A stretch of 8,116 nucleotides of DNA from Ktedonobacterales bacterium (GCA_025935235.1 JAICVT010000200.1:1-8116), one strand, 5' to 3'. Shown: positions 1-5,777, numbered from the stretch's first letter. Translations and numbers: made by a program. Notes: generated by a model not told the origin, from the sequence alone.

Positions 1-1
1 C

Positions 2-463
2 GTGACGCTGGAGTTGGCCGTCACGGCCTATATTCCCGACGACTACATCAACGATCGCGCGCTGAAGATGAGCTTCTATCAGCGCATGGCCAATCTGGAG
101 CGGCCCGAGCAGGCTGAGGCGCTGGCGACCGAGCTGGCCGACCGCTTCGGCGCGCCGCCCACCCCGGTGGCGAACCTGCTGGCGGTGGCGCGGCTCAAGA
201 CCGAGGCGGCGCTGCTGGGCTTCGAGGGCATCAGCGCGCGCGACGGTGACGTTATCTTCAAGCTGCGCCGCACCATCGCGCCCGACCGCGTCGCACTCTA
301 CAAGCGCTTCAAGAACGACGCCCGCGCGCAGCTTGGCGAGGTGCGCATCCCGCGCCGCCGCCTGAGCGACGACCCAGCCCACTTCCTGGCCGAGCTGCAC
401 GAGTTGCTGCGCCTGATCGTCGGCTCCGCCCCGCGCGCCGCCGCCGTCGCTGGCGCCAGTTGA
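2..463 (+). CDS. mfd: Transcription-repair coupling factor Mfd, C-terminal fragment
   Basis: Only the last 153 residues are visible; the gene enters from the left edge, so the GTG at position 2 is an internal valine codon and not a start. Mfd is a cytoplasmic DNA translocase that removes RNA polymerase stalled at lesions and recruits UvrA. The visible part is the C-terminal TRCF (D7) domain, which in known Mfd proteins contacts the UvrA-binding module and keeps the enzyme autoinhibited. Diagnostic stretches are AYIPDDYIND (residues 9-18), MSFYQRMA near 23-30, and LADRFGAPPTPVANLLAVARLK (residues 45-66), the typical order YIPD / FYxR / L.DRFG.P...V.NLL..ARL. The end is an Ala-rich tail without family signature. 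After the TGA a weak 6-bp inverted repeat (464-469 with 488-493) is too poor to call a terminator. Identity rests on recognition of family motifs and is strong; helicase motifs lie outside the window. Confidence 0.93.
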   Translation: MTLELAVTAYIPDDYINDRALKMSFYQRMANLERPEQAEALATELADRFGAPPTPVANLLAVARLKTEAALLGFEGISARDGDVIFKLRRTIAPDRVALYKRFKNDARAQLGEVRIPRRRLSDDPAHFLAELHELLRLIVGSAPRAAAVAGAS

Positions 464-513
464 GGCAAGCTGGCGTGCGGCGATGCTCTTGCCCTACGCA
501 TGCCCCTCGCTTC

Positions 514-522
514 TGATATACT
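514..522 (+). promoter_or_regulatory. Possible extended -10 promoter of dinD
   Basis: The stretch TGATATACT matches an extended -10 element (TGn followed by TATACT, one mismatch from TATAAT) in otherwise GC-rich DNA. A TTGCCC upstream is 22 bp away, too far for a normal -35, so this would be an extended -10 promoter. Transcription would begin near 529 and give a leader of about 35 nt. I see no LexA box of the E. coli (CTG-N10-CAG) or Bacillus (GAAC-N4-GTTC) kind here, although E. coli dinD is LexA-controlled. Confidence 0.4.
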
Positions 523-537
523 GCCAGTAGATACTTG

Positions 538-555
538 AGCCGCGCAACTGCGGCT
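538..555 (+). promoter_or_regulatory. Short hairpin in the dinD leader
   Basis: AGCCGC (538-543) and GCGGCT (550-555) form a perfect 6-bp stem with a 6-nt loop. It ends eight bases before the ATG at 564, where a Shine-Dalgarno sequence would be expected, and no purine-rich SD is present. It could be an operator half-pair or a translational control stem. The stem is short and may be chance. Confidence 0.3.
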
Positions 556-563
556 GATGTGCG

Positions 564-1532
564 ATGCGGGCGAGGATCGGGAAGGGGACGGAAGCATGGC
601 GGATACGGGGTGGTTCGGCCAATGCGGGAGATGCTAGCGGTTCGGTAGCCTCGGTCTTTGAGGCGATTCGCCATCTGGATAGCGATGGCGGCGAGTATTG
701 GAGCGCGCGCGAGCTGATGGCGGCGCTCGAATACACGGAATGGCGCAACTTCAAGAAAGCAATTGACTCGGCAATGACAGCGTGCGAGGCCAGTGGTTAT
801 GCGGCCTCAGATCATTTTGTTGAGGCCAACAAAATGATCCCATTGGGCAAGGGCGCACAACGGCGGGTGGAGGACTGGCACCTATCGCGCTATGCCTGCT
901 ACCTGACCGTATACAATGGTAACATGGACGAGCCTGTGGTCGCGCTCGGCCAGACCTATTTCGCCGTCCAGACGCGCCGCATGGAGCTGGCCGACGCCGC
1001 ACGCACCGATGCGCTCGCCGGGCTGGATGAGACGCAGCGCAGGCTGATCGCCCGCGAGCAACTCGCCCAGCAAAACGCCACCCTGGCCAGCGCCGCACAG
1101 GGCGCGGGCGTCGTCACGTCGCGCGACTTCGCCATCTTCCAGGATCACGGCTACCGTGGACTCTATAATGGCGAGCGGGCGCGCGACATCGCCGCTCGCA
1201 AAGGACTGACGCGCAGCCAGCACATCCTCGACCACATGGGCAGCGAAGAGCTGGCGGCCAACCTGTTCCGCGCGACGCAGGCCGAGGCCAAGATCACGCG
1301 CGAAGGCATCACCGCGAAGGACGCCGCGAATCGCGCGCATCACGATGTCGGCGCCGCCGTCCGCGGCTTCATCATTGATACGCTGGGTGGCACACCACCT
1401 GAGCAGCTTCCCACACCTGCCGAAAGCATCGCCCAGGCGCAAGCGCGCGAGCGACGGGCGCTGGAGCATGAGCGCGCCAACGAGCGCCAGCCATCGCTCT
1501 TCGCGGCCCTACCCGAGCCACGAGAGCCGTAA
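564..1532 (+). CDS. dinD: DNA damage-inducible protein D (DinD family)
   Basis: The 322-residue product matches E. coli DinD, as I remember it, along nearly all its length: EYWSARELMAALEYTEWRNF (44-63, a Bro-N-like start), DHFVEANKM (83-91), DWHLSRYACYL (104-114), GQTYFAVQTRRMELAD (129-144), DFAIFQDHGYRGLY (188-201), RSQHILDHMGSEELAANLFRATQ (217-239), HHDVGAAVR (259-267) and LPTP near 282. E. coli DinD is SOS-induced and is reported to affect RecA filaments; the role here is inferred. Homology begins only near residue 28, so the first 27 residues are an unexplained extension. ATG 564 is nonetheless the only ATG/GTG/TTG in frame between the TGA at 555 and the conserved region. It lacks a Shine-Dalgarno sequence; a better one precedes an out-of-frame ATG at 596. 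Several AT-rich codons (TTT, GTT, AAA, ATT) in the N-terminal third differ from neighbouring genes, suggesting acquisition. It follows mfd by 100 bp and converges on the cupredoxin gene. Confidence 0.95.
   Translation: MRARIGKGTEAWRIRGGSANAGDASGSVASVFEAIRHLDSDGGEYWSARELMAALEYTEWRNFKKAIDSAMTACEASGYAASDHFVEANKMIPLGKGAQRRVEDWHLSRYACYLTVYNGNMDEPVVALGQTYFAVQTRRMELADAARTDALAGLDETQRRLIAREQLAQQNATLASAAQGAGVVTSRDFAIFQDHGYRGLYNGERARDIAARKGLTRSQHILDHMGSEELAANLFRATQAEAKITREGITAKDAANRAHHDVGAAVRGFIIDTLGGTPPEQLPTPAESIAQAQARERRALEHERANERQPSLFAALPEPREP
810..839. repeat. Perfect 13-bp-arm palindrome inside dinD
   Basis: GATCATTTTGTTG (810-822) is followed by the loop AGGC (823-826) and then by CAACAAAATGATC (827-839), its exact reverse complement. 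The 30 bp are in codon phase and encode residues 83-92, DHFVEANKMI, the family's conserved motif. The stretch is AT-rich against a GC-rich background. It would form a stable mRNA hairpin or could be a dyad binding site. Function is unknown. Confidence 0.75.
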
Positions 1533-1565
1533 GGTCGCAGCATATCCGCATCAAATCCGCGTCAA

Positions 1566-1612
1566 GTGCGAGCGTCGCCGCCGTTGCTATCTGTCGGTGG
1601 CGACGCTCGCGC
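1566..1612. terminator. Long hairpin between convergent dinD and cupredoxin genes
   Basis: GCGAGCGTCGCC (1568-1579) pairs perfectly with GGCGACGCTCGC (1599-1610). Two more outer pairs (one G-U) and four inner pairs (one G-U) extend this to about 18 bp with an 11-nt loop (1584-1594). It begins 33 bp after the dinD stop and ends one base before the cupredoxin stop codon, so it can serve transcripts of both strands. No T-run follows on either side, so it is not a textbook intrinsic terminator; it may pause polymerase or protect mRNA 3' ends. Confidence 0.6.
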
Positions 1613-1613
1613 G

Positions 1614-2441
1614 TCATTGCACGATGACAGTGAGGTTCATGCCTGGATGCACCGTGCAGTAGATGTGATACGTCCCCGCCGTTGTGAACGGCCCCAGCAC
1701 TCTGGTATTGTTGTTCAGCTCCACATTCTGAATGACGGGCGCGCCTGATTCGGTCGCGGGCTGCGCCTGGTTGCTCGCGCTCCACGAGCCGTTGGCGAGG
1801 ATGTGCGGCACGGCTGCGTCGTCAATCACGGTCAGCGTGTCGCCGGTATGCAGTGCGATGATATCTGGCGCGAAGGACATCGCGCCCAGGTGGACCACCT
1901 CGGTCCCGGCGCCGCCCGCCGACGAGCCGCTGGCGGTCTGCGGCTTCGCCCCGACGCCGATGAGCAGCGCGCCGAGCGACAGCCCCAGCAGCGCGGCCTG
2001 CAGCGGCCTCAGCCAGCGCGGCGTGTGAATTGTCTCATGGCGCAGCGTCTGCGCCAGTTTGGTCGCGCTGACCACGATGACCATCACCAGCAGTGGATAG
2101 ATGAGCGCAAACGTCACGAAGGCGACGCGATTGTCGCTCGGATGCGTCAGCGCGAACGGCGGGTAGCCGGACGCGAAATCCGCCATGATGCCCAGCGTGC
2201 AGAGGACCAGCGGGAAAAGCATTGCCCAGCGCCAGCCAGTGGCCACGACGGCGATGCAGACCAGATAGGCGATCATCGTCATCACGACGGGCGGGATGAT
2301 CGCGCCCTCAATAAGCTGGGCTGCCGCATCGACCACCACCACGATCACCAACCCAACGAGGATGCTCCAGTCAAGCGCGCCGCGCCCTCGCGTGCGCCGC
2401 GCCATCTCAGTTGTCTCAGGCGAAACCTGACGTGTTATCAT
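1614..2441 (-). CDS. Membrane protein with C-terminal amicyanin-like cupredoxin domain
   Basis: The 275-residue protein has about five hydrophobic segments (roughly 26-45, 49-70, 73-88, 107-126, 147-165), then a Gly/Ser/Ala-rich linker (166-180) and a C-terminal cupredoxin domain (about 181-275). Type I copper ligands can be assigned: His213 (VPHILANG) and Cys262, His265 and Met268 in YCTVHPGM. The C-x2-H-x2-M spacing is that of amicyanin and related blue copper proteins, not the C-x2-H-x4-M of plastocyanin. The domain probably faces the outside and transfers electrons or binds copper; a partner cannot be named. I chose ATG 2441 over the longer frame from 2480 because GAGGAG lies 8 nt upstream of it. 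It is downstream of the SRPBCC gene on the same strand with an 87-bp gap holding a tandem repeat, so separate regulation is possible. The fold assignment is firm; the physiological role is not. Confidence 0.85.
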   Translation of the reverse strand: MITRQVSPETTEMARRTRGRGALDWSILVGLVIVVVVDAAAQLIEGAIIPPVVMTMIAYLVCIAVVATGWRWAMLFPLVLCTLGIMADFASGYPPFALTHPSDNRVAFVTFALIYPLLVMVIVVSATKLAQTLRHETIHTPRWLRPLQAALLGLSLGALLIGVGAKPQTASGSSAGGAGTEVVHLGAMSFAPDIIALHTGDTLTVIDDAAVPHILANGSWSASNQAQPATESGAPVIQNVELNNNTRVLGPFTTAGTYHIYCTVHPGMNLTVIVQ

Positions 2442-2479
2442 CTTTCCGACTCCTCGCTCCCATACGCGCCCAGCGACCA

Positions 2480-2491
2480 TCTGGCGCCAGA
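2480..2491. promoter_or_regulatory. 12-bp perfect palindrome upstream of the cupredoxin gene
   Basis: TCTGGCGCCAGA is a perfect palindrome centred about 45 bp upstream of the cupredoxin ATG and shares its last base with the adjacent 11-bp tandem repeat. The arrangement looks like an operator for a dimeric regulator. No convincing -35/-10 pair was found nearby. Confidence 0.45.
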
Positions 2492-2523
2492 CACGCTGCC
2501 CGAACGCTGCCTGAACGCTGCCT
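2491..2523 (-). repeat. Three 11-bp tandem repeats (iteron-like) upstream of the cupredoxin gene
   Basis: On the minus strand the units are AGGCAGCGTTC, AGGCAGCGTTC and GGGCAGCGTGT: two identical copies and one with three changes. The period of 11 bp is close to one helical turn, which would place identical contacts on one face of the helix, as in iterons or multi-site operators. The array lies 50-82 bp upstream of the cupredoxin ATG and just after the SRPBCC stop codon. Confidence 0.6.
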
Positions 2524-2534
2524 AGATGCTAGGC
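2520..2534 (-). terminator. Small hairpin over the SRPBCC stop codon
   Basis: GCCTAG (2520-2525) and CTAGGC (2529-2534) form a 6-bp stem around a 3-nt loop and include the TAG stop codon at 2529-2531. No T-run follows. It may weakly end the SRPBCC transcript or be incidental. Confidence 0.25.
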
Positions 2535-2981
2535 CGCCTGCCGCTCCAGCAGCGCCTTGAGCTGGGCGAACCCCGTCTCAAATGACCGCTGGATGTTGCT
2601 CGCCAGCAGTGGCTCGGCGATGGCAAAGAGGCCACCTGCCTCGACGGTGAGCTGCGCCACGACCCGCGCGCCGCCCTCCACGACCTCGAAGCTCAGCGTG
2701 CCTTGCTTGATGGGACTGCCGCCGCGGATGCTACGGCGGGTGTAGGTCCTGTTGGGCGAGTATTCGGTGACCTCGCCGACGCTCTCCGACTCGATCCCCA
2801 TGAACCGCCAGACCTCGGTGATGCGCGTGCCGACACCCACCGGCTCCTCGGGTATCTGCTCGGTGCGCCGCAATCCGCTGCTGGCCTGCCATTGCGGGTT
2901 GTTGCGAGCATCTGTCACGAAGGCAAAGACCTCCTCAACGGGCCGGGCAATCACCACGCTGCTCACGACGCTGGTCGCCAT
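2529..2981 (-). CDS. SRPBCC (polyketide cyclase/START-like) family protein
   Basis: A 150-residue soluble protein with the single-domain SRPBCC pattern: an N-terminal strand with IARPVEEVFAFVTDARNNPQW (residues about 11-31), WRFMGIESESVGEVTEYSPN in the middle, and a C-terminal helix ending FETGFAQLKALLERQAA. Such proteins form a helix-grip fold with a hydrophobic cavity and bind lipids or other small ligands, or act as cyclases or detoxifiers; the ligand cannot be read from sequence. ATG 2981 is chosen because homology starts there and a GGAGGGGAG site lies upstream (2992-3000). Longer frames to 3077 would translate two hairpins and add residues with no family match. It is on the same strand as the NB-ARC/LuxR gene upstream (193-bp gap) and the cupredoxin gene downstream. 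No catalytic residues can be assigned. Confidence 0.85.
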   Translation of the reverse strand: MATSVVSSVVIARPVEEVFAFVTDARNNPQWQASSGLRRTEQIPEEPVGVGTRITEVWRFMGIESESVGEVTEYSPNRTYTRRSIRGGSPIKQGTLSFEVVEGGARVVAQLTVEAGGLFAIAEPLLASNIQRSFETGFAQLKALLERQAA

Positions 2982-3004
2982 GCGCGTACCGCTCCCCTCC
3001 AGCA

Positions 3005-3052
3005 GGGCAGAGTGATCTGCCCACATCCGCCCCTGTCGCAGTGACAGGGGCG
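3005..3052 (-). promoter_or_regulatory. Two consecutive perfect hairpins in the SRPBCC leader
   Basis: In the minus-strand transcript, CGCCCCTGTC (3052-3043), a 5-nt loop and GACAGGGGCG (3037-3028) make a 10-bp stem. After 5 nt, GGGCAGA (3022-3016), loop TCAC and TCTGCCC (3011-3005) make a 7-bp stem with a tetraloop. The ribosome-binding site (3000-2992) follows 4 nt later. The spacing suggests a structured leader that could control translation or transcription. No known riboswitch class is recognised. Confidence 0.55.
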
Positions 3053-3070
3053 CGCTCGTGTCTCCAGGTG

Positions 3071-3143
3071 GTTCCAACTGTACGCGGGGCGCGATGGCGA
3101 CGCATCGTGAGGTCTAACAATCTTCTGGGGAGGGGGTTGGAAC
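3071..3143. repeat. Separated 8-bp inverted repeat upstream of the SRPBCC gene
   Basis: GTTCCAAC (3071-3078) and GTTGGAAC (3136-3143) are exact reverse complements 57 bp apart, flanking most of the space between the regulator gene and the SRPBCC leader hairpins. They could be paired regulator sites, possibly for the adjacent LuxR-type protein, but an 8-bp match at this distance may be chance. Confidence 0.25.
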
Positions 3144-3151
3144 TGGAGGAG

Positions 3152-3169
3152 CCTGTTACTCTTAACAGG
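3152..3169 (-). terminator. Hairpin just after the NB-ARC/LuxR gene
   Basis: CCTGTTA (3169-3163 on the minus strand), loop AGAG and TAACAGG (3158-3152) form a perfect 7-bp stem that starts 5 nt after the regulator stop codon. A C/T-rich stretch follows but no T-run. The position suggests a terminator or mRNA-end stem; as a palindrome it could also be an operator for the SRPBCC gene. Confidence 0.4.
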
Positions 3170-3174
3170 GAATC

Positions 3175-5619
3175 TCAGCCGAGGTGATGATCGAGCGCAT
3201 AGCGAATTGCCCGGCTGCGCGAGGTGACGCCGAGCTTGCCATAGATCGCCGTCAGGTGAGCGTTGACTGTGCGCGGCGTGACTATCAGCTCGCGAGCAAC
3301 CTGCGCGTTGGTCATGCCCTGGGCCACCAGGCGCAGCACCTCACGCTCGCGTCGCGTCAACCGCGCGTGCGGGTTATCCTCCGGTCTGTCTTGCCTATCT
3401 CGCGCAGTCGGAGTAGCTGGAGCGGTGGGGTCCGTCAATCGCTCAGTCAGCGCCAGAAGCGCGTCGTCGGTGAGCCGCCAACCTTGCGCGATATACTGCG
3501 CGCGCGCCTCCGGCCCGATGATCCGGTCGATGGTCTCCCGTGCTGCCCGCCCGTCTGGCGAATCCCACCACGGCGAGCGCCCCAAGGAGGTGCGCTCTTC
3601 CCAGGCCCGCATCGCGCCGATGACGCGCGCGAGATCGTGGGCGGCGTCGGGGTGGTCAGCCGCCCTCAGCGCCAACCGCAGCAGCCCGACCAGGGTGCTG
3701 ATCAGATTGCCATAGCTCCCTGTGCGCAGAATCAGGCGCAGCGATTCGGCCAACAGCGGCTTGGAGCGCTCATAGTCGCCACCGCGCTGATAGGCTCCTG
3801 CCAGGGCGGCTTCCGTCACCGCTATGCGATCTACATCGCCCAGTCGTTGCCAGATCGCCAGGCTGCGCGCCAGCGTGGGGATCACGCCGTCCAGTTGCTC
3901 TAGTTCGATGGCGACCACCGCTGTCAGCAACAGTCCATCGGCGATTGCCCGGTCGTCGCCTGTGCGCTCGGCGACCAGCAGACTGTCGCGAGCCAGGCGC
4001 CGCGCCTCTGGCAGCTTCATTTCATCGAATCGCTGCCAGCCCAGCTCAAAGAGCGCCTGGGCCTGGCCTCTCTCGTCGCCGGCTGCTTCCCACAGACGGA
4101 GCGCCTCGGTATGAAAGATCGTGGCGCGGTCGAAGGCTCCCGCGGCATGCGCCAGCACGCCGAGCGCAAGCAAGAGCCGTGGACGCAGCGCCTCTGGCGC
4201 CGGGTAGGTCGCATCCAGCGCCAGAATCTGTTCCAGCCAGCGCAGCCCCTCGCGTTGGTAGGTGCGCGCGCGCCAGAATCGCCACAGGCCCAGCGCCAAT
4301 CGCGCCGCCTCATCCGTGCGCCCGACGCCCAGCGCCCAGCCCAGCGCCGCCCGATGATTGTCGTGTTCCTGTTCAATACGATTGAACCAACCCTCCTGGT
4401 CGGGGCCACCGAGCAGCGCCGCGCCATCCTCGACCAGTTGCAGGTAATAGAGAAAGTGCTGCCGCTGCGCGTCCTGGGTCTCGCCCGCCGCTTCGAGCTG
4501 GTGCACACAAAAAAGACGGATCGTCTCGAGCAGTCTATAGCGCCCCGTCGCCTGGCCGAATTGCACGAGCGATTTGTCAACGAGCCGCGCCAGGTCATCC
4601 AGGAAGTTCTCCCCCGCTGAGTTCTCGCCGACGGCGTCCCGCGAGGCGGTCTGCGCGGCGTCCTGCGCGGCGGTCGGCGCGGCATCTGCCGCCGCGCAGA
4701 CCGCCTCGGCGGCTTCGGGTGAAAAATCGCCGACGAAGACGCCAAGTCGTCGCAGCGTCGTGCGCTCGCGCTCCGTCAGCAGACCATAGCTCCACTCGAC
4801 GGTGGCGGTGAGGGTCTGCTGGCGCGGCTCGGCGGCGTGGGCGCCAGCAGTGAGCAGGCGAAAGCGGTCATCTAGGCGTGCGCCAAGGTAGGCCACACCC
4901 ATGCCGCGCACCCGCATGGCGGCCAGCTCCAGCGCCAGCGGAATGCCATCGAGCCGTTGGCAGATCTCGACCACCGCTGACGCCGTCGCGCGCGAGAGGC
5001 GAAAGGATGGCTCGGCAGCGCGCGCCCGCTCGCAAAAGAGCCGCACCGCGTCGAAGGTGAGCAGCCACTCCTGAGCGTCCTGGCGCTCCAGATCGAGCGC
5101 GCTCGTGGCGGCGGGCAAGCTGAGCGGCGCTACCCGCAGCACAGCCTCGCCGTTGATCGCCAGCGGTTCGCGGCTGGTCGCCAGCAGCGTCAGTTCCGGG
5201 CATCGCGCGAGGAGATAGGCGGCCAGATGGGCGCACTCGTCGAGCAGATGCTCGCAGTTATCGAGCGCCAGCAGCAGCCGCTTCTGGCTCAGCGCCACCG
5301 CCAGCCGCTCCAGGGGTGGCTGTTCGCTGTCTTCGCGCGCTGCCGCTACCTTGGCGACGGTCTCTACGATCAACTCGGGTCGGCTGAGCGGCGCTAGCTC
5401 CGCCAGCCATACACCGTCGGGGAAGTGGCTACCCTCGGCGCTACGCTCGGCGGCGCGCAGGGCCAGGCGTGTCTTGCCCACACCACCCGATCCTGTGAGC
5501 GTGACGAGACGGTAACGCCGCAAAAGCCGCATGATCTCCTCAAGCTCCGCGCCGCGCCCGATAAAGCTAGAGATCGGCGCGGGGAGATTGCTGAGCTGTT
5601 CGGGCAGGCGCGCGATCAT
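3175..5619 (-). CDS. NB-ARC/TPR transcriptional regulator with C-terminal LuxR helix-turn-helix
   Basis: The 814-residue product is a STAND-type signalling ATPase fused to a DNA-binding domain. The N-terminal NB-ARC domain has Walker A GSGGVGKT (43-50), Walker B LLLALDN (about 115-121), an ATSRE sensor motif (147-151) and GIPLALELAA (225-234). A winged-helix region (about 275-370) contains the usual VDKSLVQ. A helical TPR-like region follows (about 385-660). The C-terminus (about 752-812) is a LuxR/GerE domain: LTRREREVLRLVAQGMTNAQVA and TPRTVNAHLTAIYGKLGV. The family usually senses an unknown ligand, oligomerises with ATP and binds promoters; targets here are unknown, with adjacent genes as candidates. 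ATG 5619 has GGGAGG 5 nt upstream. An odd Ala-rich insert (about 308-338) lies between the winged-helix motifs and corresponds to a DNA microrepeat at 4642-4708. Domain assignment is secure. Confidence 0.95.
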   Translation of the reverse strand: MIARLPEQLSNLPAPISSFIGRGAELEEIMRLLRRYRLVTLTGSGGVGKTRLALRAAERSAEGSHFPDGVWLAELAPLSRPELIVETVAKVAAAREDSEQPPLERLAVALSQKRLLLALDNCEHLLDECAHLAAYLLARCPELTLLATSREPLAINGEAVLRVAPLSLPAATSALDLERQDAQEWLLTFDAVRLFCERARAAEPSFRLSRATASAVVEICQRLDGIPLALELAAMRVRGMGVAYLGARLDDRFRLLTAGAHAAEPRQQTLTATVEWSYGLLTERERTTLRRLGVFVGDFSPEAAEAVCAAADAAPTAAQDAAQTASRDAVGENSAGENFLDDLARLVDKSLVQFGQATGRYRLLETIRLFCVHQLEAAGETQDAQRQHFLYYLQLVEDGAALLGGPDQEGWFNRIEQEHDNHRAALGWALGVGRTDEAARLALGLWRFWRARTYQREGLRWLEQILALDATYPAPEALRPRLLLALGVLAHAAGAFDRATIFHTEALRLWEAAGDERGQAQALFELGWQRFDEMKLPEARRLARDSLLVAERTGDDRAIADGLLLTAVVAIELEQLDGVIPTLARSLAIWQRLGDVDRIAVTEAALAGAYQRGGDYERSKPLLAESLRLILRTGSYGNLISTLVGLLRLALRAADHPDAAHDLARVIGAMRAWEERTSLGRSPWWDSPDGRAARETIDRIIGPEARAQYIAQGWRLTDDALLALTERLTDPTAPATPTARDRQDRPEDNPHARLTRREREVLRLVAQGMTNAQVARELIVTPRTVNAHLTAIYGKLGVTSRSRAIRYALDHHLG
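4642..4708. repeat. 19-bp perfect inverted repeat and 12-bp microrepeat within the regulator gene
   Basis: CGAGGCGGTCTGCGCGGCG (4642-4660) has its exact reverse complement at 4690-4708, with a 29-bp spacer. The spacer and inner arms form a degenerate 12-bp tandem repeat, translated as the four-residue units TAAQ, DAAQ, TASR and DAVG in the Ala-rich insert. It looks like replication-slippage expansion in coding DNA. Confidence 0.65.
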
Positions 5620-5693
5620 ATTGGCCTCCCGAGGCGATCTGAGCGTCTGGCGGCGGGTAGCTGGAGATCGGTAATCGTGCCGATTTGCCCTTC

Positions 5694-5724
5694 ATCATAC
5701 CGCCGGTCGCTCCAGCGTTCGCAA
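5694..5724 (-). promoter_or_regulatory. Possible promoter of the NB-ARC/LuxR gene
   Basis: On the minus strand TTGCGA (5724-5719) and TATGAT (5699-5694) resemble -35 and -10 elements, with a slightly long 19-bp spacer. The -10 is good and stands out in GC-rich DNA. It lies 75 bp before the ATG and would give the regulator its own transcript, independent of the lipoprotein gene upstream. Confidence 0.4.
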
Positions 5725-5753
5725 CGGCACAATCGCGTAGACGCGCCACGGCG

Positions 5754-5773
5754 GAGGAGGGGATAGGGTGAGG
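5754..5773 (-). repeat. Degenerate copy of a dispersed intergenic repeat
   Basis: The plus-strand text GAGGAGG, 4 bases, AGGGTGAGG nearly matches the segment at 7404-7422 (same blocks, 3-base spacer). It resembles the CCCTCACCC...CCTCTCCC palindromic intergenic repeats known from several GC-rich bacterial genomes. This copy directly follows the lipoprotein stop codon and lacks the second hairpin arm. Confidence 0.4.
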
Positions 5774-5777
5774 GCCG

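Noticed and set aside
464..493. Terminator after mfd (GGCAAG...CTTGCC)
   Set aside because: It has only six pairs across an 18-nt loop and no T-run, and is easily expected by chance.
464..563. LexA/SOS box upstream of dinD
   Set aside because: Neither CTG-N10-CAG nor GAAC-N4-GTTC is present; only a short GC hairpin is seen.
882..1469. Minus-strand ORF (195 codons) within dinD
   Set aside because: It overlaps conserved DinD coding sequence and shows no recognisable domain.
1803..2525. Long plus-strand ORF (240 codons) opposite the cupredoxin gene
   Set aside because: Arg/Asp/His-rich, repetitive translation with no family motif. It is the antisense shadow of a well-supported gene.
2982..3077. 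Longer start of the SRPBCC protein at 3077
   Set aside because: The added residues have no SRPBCC similarity and would be translated through two perfect hairpins; ATG 2981 has a clear ribosome-binding site.
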